Assembly: GCA_030847615.1 (NCBI GenBank)
Contig: JAUMIR010000001.1
Span: 163,095,001 to 163,159,000, forward strand
Reading direction: 5' to 3'
DNA: 64,000 nt
Source of the DNA: Gambelia wislizenii
Taxonomy: Eukaryota > Chordata > Lepidosauria > Squamata > Crotaphytidae
A program made the position numbers and the translations under genes. The notes beneath the pieces are model-generated. The model had not been told where the DNA came from. It was given only the letters and a program-made list of their open reading frames with translations, and did not search any database. Numbering within the stretch: position 1 is the first letter of the stretch; each line of letters begins with the position of its first letter. Shown here piece after piece: positions 47,687 to 58,556 of this stretch.

Positions 47687-48382
47687 TTTGTCACTCTGCT
47701 TTCCCTGATTGCCTCCATCCCCAGATTACTGTACTTTTCATCCTCTCCATCCCACCTCCTGGTCACTATGTCCTGCTTCCTCATCCTGGTCATTCTGTGC
47801 TCTCCTGATTGCTGCCTTATTATTCCCTCAAGCCTGATTGCTCCCTGGTTGCTGCCTGACCAGTCCATCCTATTTACATTCTCCTCCCACCTACAAGGCA
47901 AGGATGGTTCCTTTTTTTCCCCCTTTCCTTAAAAACTGACATTTGGTAGCTAGGCACACTGTGAACTGAGACACTCATCTCTAAGGCACTGAGGCACTGT
48001 GAACTGAGGCAGTTATCTGCAGCCTCATGCCCCCCCAAGGGGGGCTGACAGGACTCTGACGGGGGGTGATATTATTGTAAATTTTTAATATGTAAATCTA
48101 GTTTGTTTTTTAAAAACTATAAATATTACTTTGGTGTCATCATTTAAACTGACTTACCCTAAATCCTGTAGACCATCTCGCTGCCCTTAACCTTAGCAGT
48201 AGGTAGGGGGCCCACCAAAGATTCTGGCCTGGGGGGTGCTTATGGATGTGGGCACCATGTGCAGCCTAGTGGCATATGTGGCTGGCATGGGGCAAAGGGA
48301 AGTGTTAACCTCCACCTGTGAATCATCTTTGGTTCCAAAAAGTAGTGTTTAAGTATGAGTTTACTGGGGGAATTTTGTCCCA

Positions 48383-48852
48383 TTGTTGTTGCTGTGTGTC
48401 TTCAAGTCGTTTCCAACTTATGGCAACCCAAAGGCGAACCTATCATGGGGGGTTCTTGGCTAGATTTGTTCAGAAGGGATTTGCCACCACTGCCTTCTCT
48501 TGCAGCTGAGAGAGTGTGACTTGGCCAAGGTTACCCAGTGGATTTCCATGGCCAAGCAGGGATTTGAACACTGGTCCCCAGAGTCTTAGGAGATTTTCAG
48601 ACAACACTGTTATAGTGTTACTATTCTACTTTATTTGCTATGGCTGCCTCCTGTTGAATCCTGGGATTTGCAGTTTAGGGAGGGGCATTTACAACTCTCA
48701 GCCAGAGAGCTCTTAGGCCTCACTAAACTACAAACTCCAGAATTCCACAGCAGGAAGCCAGAGCAGTTAAAGTGGAATAGTAACACTATAACAGTGTAGT
48801 CTGAAAATCTCCAATGTCCAATGTTCAAACCACTACACCATGCTGGCTCCAT
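48383..48852 (-). repeat. Sauria-type SINE (tRNA-derived), split by a MITE
   Basis: Minus strand: GGAGCCAGCATGGTGTAGTG with an A-box-like TGGTGTAGTGG (48850-48829). After the 48589-48812 insertion comes a B-box-like GTTCAAATCC (near 48570), then CTTGGCCAAGTCACACTCTC, a CCCCATGATAGGTTCGCC block and the BovB-like tail CCATAAGTTGGAAACGACTT...CAGCAACAAC. The SINE resumes in register on both sides of the insertion. Confidence 0.85.
48589..48812. mobile_element. Palindromic MITE inserted in the Sauria SINE
   Basis: 224 bp, ends GGAGATTTTCAGAC and GTCTGAAAATCTCC; interior as in 985-1196 (GGATTTGCAGTTTAGGGAGG, CTCTTAGGCCTCACTAAACT). Left flank TTA matches the uninterrupted SINE; the right flank reads AAT. 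The ends equal those of the 619-bp elements although the interiors differ. Confidence 0.75.
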
Positions 48853-48956
48853 TTTCCCCCATACCCAGACACTTAATTAAAAAAAAGCATTTTTAATAGA
48901 CAGGACAAGAGCCTTGTGGCCACTGAAGGGAATGTCATTGGGAAAGGTAGTCCTAG

Positions 48957-49172
48957 GGTATACCTGCATCACAAGGTTGTATCTGATCCACTTTAACTGT
49001 CATTGCTCTAACCTAAAGAACCCAAGGATTTGTTGTTTGGTGAGATACTTAGAATTCTCTGCCAGGACATTCTGACACCTGTGAGAAATATACGTGCCTC
49101 AGCAAATACAAATCCTAGGATTTCATAGGATAGAGTCATGATAATTAAAGTACTTTAAACTGGCTACAGCTC
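48957..49172. mobile_element. Palindromic MITE, 'aatcctgggattt' family, diverged
   Basis: GTATCTGATCCACTTTAACTG at left, AAATCCTAGGATTTCATAGG and AATTAAAGTA at right. Boundaries approximate. Confidence 0.5.
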
Positions 49173-49259
49173 TCTCCCTGCTTTCCTTTCACTGGCAGGC
49201 AAAGACATTTTTATACACTGGCAGGCTTTTAATATGTAGTTGGGCTTATGGAGGCTTTT

Positions 49260-49475
49260 ATTGGGGTGTGTTTTTATTTTTATTTTATTTTGTTTATTTT
49301 TTTATCTTTTAACTTTTACATGTTTTCTGTAATTTTAGATTTTTATATTGTGACAGTTTTAATGGTTTTAATATGATAATGTAATGGTTTTTATGTGATA
49401 TTTTATGAGCCGTCTTGGGTCCCTTCTGGGAGAAAGGTAGCATATTAATTAAATTAAATAAATAAATAATGTAGT
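49260..49475. repeat. Retroposon 3' tail with (TAAA)n end
   Basis: TTTTATTTTATTTTG runs, then ATGAGCCGTCTTGGGTCCCT, GGGAGAAAGGTAGCATATTA and a closing AATAAATAAATAA. This is the common '...CTGGGAGAAAGGCGGCATA' sauropsid repeat end; parent not assigned. Confidence 0.5.
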
Positions 49476-50047
49476 GCAGGCGTCTCATTATACAGGGCAG
49501 GGGCTGTCCCTTTTCAAATATACAAGATGTATTTCACCTTTTTTAGATTGGGGTTAAGGAGCTGTTCCATTAGGGAAGCCACCAAATTATGGTGGCATCA
49601 GTGGAAGTGTGAAGAATATTCACAATTACTCTATCCCAGATCAAAAAACAAGTTTCCCAATAGCTGGGAACCCCTATCAAAAAGAATACCAGAACAACAG
49701 GCACTTTGCACAGTTTTCTCCTGCTATGTTCCAAAATGCGGCAGAGGAATTATTCTGTGTACAAAAACATTGGGGGTTACACAAAACCTGCTTCCTGTAC
49801 ACACAAAACTCCTTTATTTTCTATGCGAAAACACTGAAAACAGGTTTTGTGCAAAGCCACATGTTTTTCAATAATTCGTGTGAGACACTTTGGGCTGGTT
49901 GAATATGCAGGACATACTGCAAAAGAATATCTGTTTTCATCTGCAGCAAGGAGATAACTTTAAAAATATTCATCCTCATATGCAAGAAGGGGGGAGTAGT
50001 GGGAAAGGGGCCATAGCCACCTGTGCTACCCCAGAAGGCTGGATTTG

Positions 50048-50272
50048 TGGCCCCTTTACATTACACAATAATTATGTTCTCATCCCACTTTAACTGGCAT
50101 GGTTCCATCCTGTGGAATCCTGGGGTTTGTACTTTGGCTGGAGACAGGAGCTCTCTGGCTGTGAATTCTAAATGCCACTGCCTAAACTGCAAATCCTAGG
50201 ATTCCACAGGATGTTGCCATGGCAACTAAAGTGGAATCATAGCACTATAATTGTGTAGTCTGAAAGAACCCT
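50048..50272. mobile_element. Palindromic MITE, GGGCCCTTTCACAC-end subfamily, diverged
   Basis: GGCCCCTTTACATTACACAAT at left and AATTGTGTAGTCTGAAAG at right. Inner CCTGTGGAATCCTGGGGTTT and CCTAGGATTCCACAGGATG. Confidence 0.6.
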
Positions 50273-50338
50273 TGGTCTGAGGTTCTGAGGCTACCTACTT
50301 CTGGTCTGGGGCTTTGAACTGAAAGGAAATCCATTCCT

Positions 50339-51380
50339 AGAATCATAGAATTGTAGAGTTGCCACACAGGAAATCACAATCAAATCATCCCCGACAGATG
50401 GCCATCCAGCCTCTGATTAAAGACCTCCAAGGAAGGAGACTCCACCACGCTCCAAGGGAGTGTGTTCCACTGCTGAACAGCTCTTACTGTCAAAAAGTTC
50501 CTCCTAATGTTGAGGTGGAATCTCTGTTCCTGGAGCTTGCATCCATAGCTCTGTGTTCCAGTCTCTGGAGCAGCAGAAAACAAGCCTGCTCCATCCTCAA
50601 CGTGACACCCCTTCAAATACTTAAACAGGGCTATCATATCACCTCTTAACCGTCTTTTTTCCAGGCTAAACATACCCAGCTCCCTAAGTCTCTCCTCATA
50701 AGGCATGGTTTCCAGACCTTTCACCATTTTAGTTGCCCTTCTCTGGACATGTTCCAATTTGTCAATATCCTTTTTGAACTGTGGTGCCCAGAACTGGACA
50801 CAGTATTCTAGGTGAGGTCTAACCAAGGCAGAATACAGTGGCACTATTACTTCCCTTGATCTAGAAACTATACTTCTATTGATACAGCCCAAAATCGCTT
50901 TGGCCTTTTAAGCTGCCAATCGCATTGGCCTTTTTAGTTGAACAAGTTGACTCATGTTCAACTTGTGGTCTACTAGGACTCCTAGATCCCTTTCACACGT
51001 AGTCTCATTCAGCCAGGTCTCCCCCATTCTATATCTATGCATTTCATTTTTCCTTCCTAAGTGCAGTACCTTACATTTCTCCATATTGAATTTCATTTTG
51101 TTAGCTTTGGCCCAGCTCTCCAGTCTATCCAGGTCATTTTGAATTTTGATCCTGTCCTCTAGGGTATTAGCTACTCCTCCTAATTTGGTGTCATCTGCAA
51201 ACTTGATAAGCATACCCTCTATTTCCTCATCCAAGTCATTGATAAAGATGTTGAATAGCACTGGGCCCAGGACAGAACCTTGTGGCACCCCACTGGTCAC
51301 ATCTTTCCAAGACGAAGAGGAGCCACTGTTGAACACCCTTTGGGTTCAGCCAGTCAACCAATTCCTAACTCCTGTATAAC
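50339..51380 (-). pseudogene. CR1 LINE, 5'-truncated, reverse-transcriptase region
   Basis: Minus-strand reading in one frame. 51336-50908 has GVPQGSVLGPVLFNIFINDL and the palm motif FADDTKLGG, then ERDLGVLVDHKLNMS. 50892-50380 has [39 protein letters not shown] and [19 protein letters not shown]. One in-frame stop near 50908 separates them. The 3' end is the CR1 tail (CAACTCTACAATTCTATGAT on the minus strand, near 50339). Only about 1 kb of a LINE normally several kb long remains; inactive. Confidence 0.92.
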
Positions 51381-51476
51381 TCAGAAAATATTCTAGCACA
51401 GAAAATGATTCAGTACCTGATTCTTTACAAAAGCAGCAAGTTGTATCTGTCATGCCATCGATATTTTGCAGTCTTT

Positions 51477-52015
51477 AGGCTTGTCTAGACTGGCCAAATA
51501 ACCCAGTTTGCCCCCATTCCAGAGCCCTACAGTCTAGATTACTCAGAGCATTTACCCCAATCTGCCCCCGGCAGTCCTCACCACCCCTCAGAGCAAATAC
51601 AGGGCTGGAACGGGGGCAAGCTGGGATAGGGCCCTTTCCAAATTTAAGATACTATCCAGTTTAATCCACTACTGTCAGATTGGGCCCCACATGTCTATGG
51701 GAGCCTGTCCTAGAACACCATTCCTTGCTGCTGCCGCTGAAAGCTCCCTGCTTTCCTGGAAGCCAACCAGAGGTCCCTCAGCATGTGACCAAGGCTAGTT
51801 ACATACAGGGGGTCTTCAGTCACGTGTTGTGGCCCCCCTTCCTGGCTTCCACATTAGTAGAGAAAATGGCAGTAGCAGCAGCTGCAGCAATGGACCAATG
51901 TTCCTGTATGAAATCCGGCCCATTTTCTTTAGGTAATGGGGGCTGAATGGGCCACCTTTGCAGCCAGGATACACCAGCATGGAGCCGGCGTATCCTGGCT
52001 GGTGTAGACAAACCC
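51477..52015. mobile_element. GGGCTTGTCTAGAC-end family, copy 2, next to IMPG1 exon 2
   Basis: 539 bp, ends AGGCTTGTCTAGACTGGCC and GGCTGGTGTAGACAAACCC, with TTT on both sides (51474-51476, 52016-52018). The right end holds an extra inverted pair (CCAGGATACACCAGCATG / GGCGTATCCTGGCTGG). It ends 90 bp before the exon 2 acceptor boundary. Confidence 0.72.
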
Positions 52016-52105
52016 TTTGTCTACTCTTTAGAAGAATTAAAGAATTTCAGAACCTCTTTTCTAGCTCACTGGACTGCTTGTTTCTCTTCATCTCTCCTCT
52101 TGCAG

Positions 52106-52339
52106 AAACTCCAAATAAAATTAATCATGATGAAGCCAAACTTCTTGCAGATGCTTCTGGGTCTGAAAAGTCAGAAAGAACTACAAAGCGGTCTAGAGTA
52201 TCAACTATTCGGAGGATATTTGATATGGCCAAACATCGAACAAAGAGATCTTCTTTTTTCCCAACTGGAGTGAAGGTTTGCCCTCAAGAATCAGTGAAGC
52301 AGATTTTAGCAAGCCATCAAGCTTATTATCGGCTAAGAG
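52106..52339 (+). CDS. IMPG1: IMPG1 coding exon 2 (conserved N-terminal segment)
   Basis: A 234-nt exon, phase 1 in and phase 1 out, adding 78 residues (about residues 23-100 if translation starts at 20991). The first half (residues 23-55) is polar and weakly conserved. The second half is diagnostic: RRIFDMAKHRTKRS (58-71), then FFPTGVKVCPQES (73-85) and a C-terminal ...QAYYRLR, matching IMPG1 far better than paralogue IMPG2. HRTKRS is a dibasic furin-like site; cleavage there is inference. The acceptor has a strong pyrimidine tract ending TTGCAG at 52100-52105; the donor is GTGAGA at 52340-52345. The last base G would begin the Val codon that opens the next family exon (V-C-Q). SEA and EGF-like domains lie in later exons outside the window. 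No stop or frameshift is visible. Full-length human protein is about 800 residues, so only about one eighth is here. Confidence 0.93.
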
Positions 52340-52699
52340 GTGAGATATAATGATTTCCTTCCTGCTCTCCCCATAGCCTTTCTTTAATTCTGTTACAGTC
52401 ACTCACAACCTCTTGACCAATTATTTGCTTTTTTTTTTCCCCTTGCTGGAAAGAAATTCAGCAACTGCTCCCCAGTCTGTGGATGGCCTTAGGCAAGTCA
52501 CTGTAAATTAGACTCAATCAAGAGTTCAGAAGGCAGTTTTTAATGTCTTTTAAATCTCTCCATATCTCAAAAGAGGAAGGCTCTAAAAATCACAGTAAAA
52601 ATCTATTCCATAAACATTTTTAGAAAAAGAATCTCAGGGTTATTAACAAGTTTGCCTGCTCATTTTCTTTTTCTTTACAAAAAGCCTATGAGGTTGGTT

Positions 52700-53452
52700 A
52701 AGCTGAGATGGGAAATCAATGGCACAGGATCCCCTAATGAGCTTTAGGGAAGTATTTATTCACTAATGTTGTTCTCAAAGTAAGCACTGAGTAATTTGAG
52801 CAATCTTCTTCTCACGTTCAAGTGTTTAAAAACCATGCAGTTTTCAAAAAGTACTCACAGTTGAGACTTATTCTGAGCCAAATTTACATAAAGTATTAGT
52901 AAGCAAGGGGATGTTGTAGGACCTTTGAGACTCAAGGGGCTTACGGCACTCCAAAGAAAAGTGGCAAGGCAGCAGGAATGTTCCATCTTCCCGCATGGTA
53001 TTGTCTTTTTTTTGTTGTGATCCTGTGAGTGACCGAGGTAAAACTGTGTCTTTTTGCTAACCAGAAAAACCCATTAGCAAAAAGACATGGTTTTAGCTTG
53101 GTCCCACATGGGACCAGAATGAAAGAATGCCAGAAGAATGGCGACATTATATGGTAAGGCAGCAGGGAAGATGGAACATTCCTGCTGCCTTGCCACTTTT
53201 CTTTGGAGTGCAGTAAGCCCCTTGAGTCTCAAAGGTCCTATAAGATCCCCTTGCTTACTGATACCTTTTGTAAATTTGGCTCAGAATAAGTCTCAACTGT
53301 GAGTACTTTTTGAAAACTGCAGTTTTCAAACACTTGAAAGTGAGAAGAAGATTGCTCAAATTACTCAGTGCTTACTTTGAGAACATTAGTGAAGAAATAC
53401 ATCCCTAGAGCTCACTAGGGGATCCTGTCCCATTGATTTCCCATCTCAGCTT
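52700..53452. repeat. Large inverted repeat in IMPG1 intron 2
   Basis: Left arm about 52700-52992 and right arm about 53165-53452 are near-perfect reverse complements: for example GTGAGTACTTTTTGAAAACT pairs with TTTTCAAAAAGTACTCACAG, and AGTGGCAAGGCAGCAGGAAT with ATTCCTGCTGCCTTGCCACT. The loop is about 172 bp. A few small indels separate the arms. No coding capacity. Confidence 0.88.
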
Positions 53453-53501
53453 CAGAACGTTCCTTCAGCTTTGCTGCTTTTCTTCGGAGTGCAGTAAGCC
53501 C

Positions 53502-53621
53502 CTAACTGAGAGAAAGAAGTTGTAGCATAAGCTTTTGTAGACTTCTCTACTTCCTCCATTCATCTGAGGAAGTAGACCAAGTTTACAAAAGATTATGCTA
53601 CAATTCCTTTCTCTCAGTTAG
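53502..53621. mobile_element. Short palindromic element, 'tatgctacaaa' family
   Basis: 120 bp. Ends CTAACTGAGAGAAAG and CTTTCTCTCAGTTAG; inner TTGTAGCATAAGCTTTTGTA and TACAAAAGATTATGCTACAA; centre GAAGTAG repeats. It interrupts a second partial copy of the inverted-repeat sequence (GGAGTGCAGTAAGCCCC before, GCTACAAGATCCCCTTG after). Confidence 0.7.
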
Positions 53622-54459
53622 TTTCACAGGTGCTACAAGATCCCCTTGTTTACTGATATTCCAGACTAACACACCTATGTCTTTAAATCTTGCATAAGGC
53701 TTTTTTTTTTAACAGAAAACACAGTTAATCAGTTAACCAATATTTTTGTGCAGAAATATTATTTTCTGTGCAGAAGCTGTTGTTTTCTGCACAGAAAATG
53801 CTGTAGCTGGAGACTTATTCTGCACAAATTTGCACATGGGGTTCATGTGCAGAAATACCACGTGTGAATTTTGCTCGGAATAGATCCCAAATTGTGAAGA
53901 TTGTCATCTCTCCAGGTTATCTGGGTTTCCCAAAAAAATCAAGAAACACATTTCTCAACCATTTTTTAAAAATATTTTCAAATATTCTTTCCATCCCTAG
54001 TGAGCTGCATGGCTAGTAAGGGCTTTGAATCAGGTTCTTCCTGGTCTCTTCCTAGTCTGACTAAAAAGGGGGGAAATAGTAAAATAAATTGTGACTCCTT
54101 CCCTGATCTTCTTGGACAAAAGAGGTGATATAATTGTAATAAACAGTGTACAAGGAACCCATTTACATTGACTCAGACTAAAAATATATCTGTTCTGGTA
54201 CTGTCAGTTCAGATTGTGTTTCATCCCTTGCAGCATTCAAGGATGAAATTTTCTGAGGGGTATTTGCTCCTTCTTAGAAAATCAGGCCTTACAAGCTTCA
54301 GAAGAATAGATTCAGAAAGTTTTGTACAAGAATAGTCTTAAAGTTTGGGGGTTTCCAAAATAAAACATTCTTATTTTCACCCCTACAATTTTATACACAT
54401 AATAGACAACTATTATGAAAATTACAAACAGCATAGAGGTGCTTCTCATTAAGAAACTC

Positions 54460-54478
54460 TGTGTGTGTGTGTGTGTGT
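54460..54478. repeat. (TG)n microsatellite
   Basis: Nine TG units. Confidence 0.9.
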
Positions 54479-56274
54479 AGCTGCAACATGTTTGTGGAAA
54501 GGAAATGCTTGATTTAATTTTTTTATGAGGGGCCAGTGATTTCCTTCCAATTAGTCCACTCCATGTGGGTTTTGACAAGTTATATTAAAATAAAGTATCA
54601 CAGGGAACTGGCCCTAGGCAAGAAACTTTGTAAAAATTCAGAGAGATGATTCCAAGGACTAAGGAGTAATGATACATTTTTAAAAGTACCGTATTAAGAT
54701 TCTTTAGCTGCCTTGAGTCCCATATTAGAACAAAGGCAAAATATTAAATAAATAAATAGTTTATTTTTCTTTTGGCACCAATGTCTCAGTAAATGCGATA
54801 GCAAAAGTATGGAACATACAGTGACAGAGGCAGAAGTACTTGAAGAGCCTCCATTTTCCAAGCAAGCACCCAATGCTACACCCACCCAAGTTCACAAGTT
54901 CAGCCCAAACTCTTTTGCCGTCTCTGCTCTCAGAAGAGAGATCTACAAATTGTACTACTGAACCCTGCAATGGTCCTCAGATCCATTTCTGTACTATCTT
55001 TTCCTCAAAGCTCTTGGATTGGAGAGCCATTGTAAAACTATTCATTGCAATTAGAAGATAAAACAGTCACTCAAAAAAAAAAACCCACTTTCCTCTTTTC
55101 CCTCTCTCGCCTCACCCCACTGTGTTCCACTTATGAAGAGTTTGCAGGTAACTTTTGGAAATAGACTATACATGCTTTTGTTGTGACCCTCAAAGTTCAA
55201 ATGGTTTACAAATCTTTGGAAGTGTTCAGTCAGTCCACTTCTATTCAAACATCTCCCAAATCTAACTGAATCAGCCCAATTTTGTTTGGTATTTGTGCGA
55301 ATCTAATTAAGAATTAAGATGTATGTGTTTGTATTCAGCAAAGCCATTGTTCTGCATCTGGAGCAGATGAAAATATTGGCCTGCATCAAAGAGTTATAGC
55401 TATAACAATGTAATTATGACAGTATAGGGACATCTTCTAATGCTATGCTGCCTTTTAAGCCTTGCAGCTCCCGTTGGGTTCTGGAGACTGGGGCAGTGAA
55501 TGATGATTTATCCAGCCCTGGGGCATGCTGCCAAAGTCAGTTGCAACAGGCAGCTGCAACAAGATTCCACGGGGTCCCTTCTGCTGCCTGTCACAGTGCA
55601 CCCCACTTACTGGGAGAGGACCTGTAGCGTCCCTCACTCACCACCCCTCTCTCCAGCACTTTGGGGTGGACTTTCAGTCACTGTGATGGTGCAATGCCTG
55701 TAAAAGTGAATTGGTGTAATTGTGATGTCGTACATCAGGCTTACACTGTAATTATTGAGCAGGACAGCAGCCATTATTTTCCCTTGAAGCATTACTCGGG
55801 CATGTTTTCAAAGACAGGTTTGACTTACTAACTTGAAGCACATTTTTCACAGGGTGAAAAGTATGGTGATGGTCACTAGGCTAGATCATTTCAAAAGCAA
55901 ATTGGGCAATTTCAATCAAATAATTTCAAAAGGGGATCCTGAAAGATAAGTCAGTCAGTGGCAACTACTCAAGATAACTCCATACAAGCCAGCCTGGCCA
56001 CTAAATAACAGTTGCAACAACAAAAGAAGGCTGTTGAGTCTATATCTTCCTTGTGGGCTTCCCATAGTGGCAAATGGGATTCTGGACTAGAACAAAGTGA
56101 GGGACGTTTAGCCCTCCAGATGAAGTACTCTTCATATTATAGCTCACCATTGGCCACGACAGAGTGGACTCGCATCTTGAGAGCCACAGTCAGCCCAGCA
56201 CTAAATGGCCCTCAGTCTGATTCAACAGGATCATCTTAAGTAGGTTAATTCTTGTATTGCAGCATAATCTAGAA

Positions 56275-56409
56275 CAGTGGTTCCCAATCTGTGGTCCTCG
56301 GGATATTTTGGATTTCCACTCCCAGAAGCTCCAGCCAGCTTGTCCAGTGGTCAGGAATGTGGGAAGCTAAAGTCCAAAACACCGGAGATGCAAAGTTTGG
56401 GAACCACTG
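56275..56409. mobile_element. hAT-type MITE with perfect 8-bp duplication
   Basis: 135 bp. Ends CAGTGGTTCCCAATCTGTGG and TTTGGGAACCACTG. Exact duplication ATCTAGAA at 56267-56274 and 56410-56417. Same family as 13106-13244. Confidence 0.9.
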
Positions 56410-57007
56410 ATCTAGAAGATACTGTATTGCACTAAACAGGCAACATGGGACCCTCCAGGTGCTGTTGAACTGCAACTGTTATTTGTCTTAACCAACATAG
56501 TCAAAGTGAGGGATTATGGGAACTAAAGTCCATCATCATTTAGAGGGGCACAAGTTGTCTATACCAAGTATAACTCAATAGCATCCAAATTGCAGCTTGC
56601 CCTATAACACACAGACACACACAGACACACACACGGAGGATTGTTTAAAAAAAAACTTAGAAAAAGATATGATCTCATCAGCAATTGAAAGAATAGAGTG
56701 AGAACTGTACAATATGAATAACTTGACCATGTATTTTAGCTGTGATAAGGTAGCATAAAATGTCTATATGATCTTTTCATGCTCCTTTCTCCCTGATATT
56801 CCATATATTCAAGCTATAGGTCTCATTAGAGCTTTGTGTTGCACAAAATAAGAAAGTTAGAGGCCTGAGAAAAGTTTGAGATGGCCTGAATGTTTATCAG
56901 GCTTGGGGCAGTGGTGAAGACACTTTGAATTAATCTAATCTGGATATTCAAACACTTAGGTAGCCAACAAATATCAGGTACTGTAGGCTATATTTCAGAC
57001 AAAGGGA

Positions 57008-57115
57008 CTGGCAAAGCCACCTCTGAGTATTCCTTTCTTAAGAAAACCCTATGAAATTCATGGAGTTGCCATAAGTCAACAGGTTACTTGAAGTCACGTA
57101 TACATGTATACATTA
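57008..57115 (+). repeat. BovB/SINE-type 3' tail fragment
   Basis: CTGGCAAAGCCACCTCTGAG, GAAAACCCTATGAAATTCAT, CCATAAGTCAACAGGTTACT, TGAAGTCACGTATACATG. This corresponds to the tail half of the SINE at 23106-23345; no 5S head is present. Confidence 0.65.
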
Positions 57116-57840
57116 TAGAGGAAGTATTTACACAGAGCGTAAAATTTGGTCACAAATTCCAATGGCCATGAGCTGATTGGGAAGAAGATTAGTAAAAGAA
57201 AAGCAACAAGGCCCAGTCAACTCATGGCCATTGAGGTTCATGGCCTAATTTTGTAGTCTATACAACTATATGAACTTTATGCCATGTTGCGTGGTCTAAT
57301 ATAGAACTTTAGTGGTGTGCCTTTCTGATCAAGACATATTTAACAGGGTTTAACAAGGGTAGCTGAGTTCATCTTTATGTATGACAAATGGAATGTCTCT
57401 TCCAGAGCATCAGCAAGTATGAAGAATTGATCATCCACTTTCCAGATTTATGCATCTTTTTCATATTTCCAGGTCCATGAGAATTTAAAAATCCTGTGTA
57501 AGAATATATGTGGATTGTATGTCATGTGTAGCTAGAAAATTATTCAGCACTGTAGGTTTTGTCAAACACAAGTTTTGTAATGAGGTTCAAATTCTCCATA
57601 CCTAACAAGAATGTATTAATGTATAAACACCTGTTACTGTATTTGGAGAAAGGAATCAATATTAATCAAGAAACATAAAAAATAAAAATGGTAACTTACA
57701 GGATATGGTGAATGTTCTAAATGTTAATGGATATGCCTGGACTATTTTGTCTGATGGAAAGTGGGCTGAGATTTGACTCAAACACCAAGAAAAAAAATGT
57801 GACAATGGATCAGAGACTGTGTGGTTTGATGTGCAAACAT

Positions 57841-58070
57841 GGTGCCTTGGTTAGAGTATTTCACTAGGGTTGGGGACATCTGAGTTCAAGCTCCCTGAAG
57901 TGATTTTGGAACTGATAGGTGAACTTGGACCAATCACCATTTCCAGCCCAACCTTTACAAGGTTGTTGTAAGGATCAAAATTGGGAGGAAGATCATGTAC
58001 AATGTATTTTGCTCTGGGGGGGGGGGTAGGATATAACAGGATTAAATAAATAAATAAATAAATACTAAAG
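57841..58070 (+). repeat. tRNA-derived SINE with (AAAT)n tail
   Basis: GGTGCCTTGGTTAGAGTATT (A-box-like), GAGTTCAAGCTCC (B-box-like), TTGGACCAATCACC, ACAAGGTTGTTGTAAGGATC, then GGATATAACAGGATTAAATA and an AAAT array. The tail differs from the Sauria SINE, indicating a different LINE partner. A G10 run interrupts it at 58016-58025. Confidence 0.65.
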
Positions 58071-58476
58071 ATACTGCTTAGATGAATGATTGAAACAAAT
58101 AAGTCCAAAGCCTGCAAATATTTTAATGCCTTCTGCAGGGAGCTATACAAAGAATGCAAAGGATAATGCATATGGACATAATATAAAAATCACAAATTAT
58201 AAAATCATTTTGATAGTTGTCTATTTCACATGGCCTGTACATATTTACATAAAGCAAAGGTCTGTGGAAATTTTTGCTCCAGTAAACTCCAGAATTATTT
58301 ACTAGCAAAATAATGTATTGGAAAATCATTTTGGACTTTTCTTGGCTAGGAATTTCTGCAGATATTTTCTGTAATTGTTTGCAAGCTATGTGCAATGCAC
58401 AAATATTTTTTAAAAAATCATATGACTTATGTTATTTATATGTATGTGCTTATCTGTTGGGCATGCTTTAATTGTT

Positions 58477-58556
58477 TATTCCTGCATGGCAGGGGGTTGG
58501 ACTGGATGGCCCTTGTGGTCTCTTCCAACTCTATAATTCTGTGATTCTGTGATCTA
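58477..58556 (+). mobile_element. CR1 LINE 3' tail
   Basis: About 80 bp: TCCTGCATGGCAGGGGGTTG, GACTGGATGGCCCTTGTGG, CTCTTCCAACTCTATAATTC and octamer end ATTCTGTGATTCTGTGA. Confidence 0.85.

Larger units (their letters stand above)
21058..52105 (+). other. IMPG1: IMPG1 intron 1
   Basis: A 31,048-bp intron bounded by GTAAGT (21058) and TTGCAG (ending 52105), joining phase-1 exons. I saw no additional coding exon with family similarity. Contents are repeats listed separately, with long plain stretches in between: 21.1-23.1, 24.7-27.9, 35.0-36.3, 45.1-47.1 and 49.5-50.0 kb. In these I see only AT-rich non-coding sequence. The stretch 45.8-46.1 kb (minus strand) reads as a 78-codon frame that could be an L1 ORF1 remnant, but I could not confirm it. 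Confidence 0.8.

Noticed and set aside
47554..47932. Long frames on both strands (115 and 133 codons)
   Set aside because: They start inside the DNA transposon ending at 47686 and continue into CT-rich sequence; low-complexity openness, not a gene.
48559..48850. Candidate tRNA gene (A and B box-like motifs)
   Set aside because: The halves belong to a tRNA-derived SINE split by a MITE, with a SINE tail and no cloverleaf.
49527..49902. Two overlapping plus-strand frames of about 100 codons
   Set aside because: Both frames are open over the same bases, neither has a family signature, and they are next to repeat tails. Treated as non-coding.
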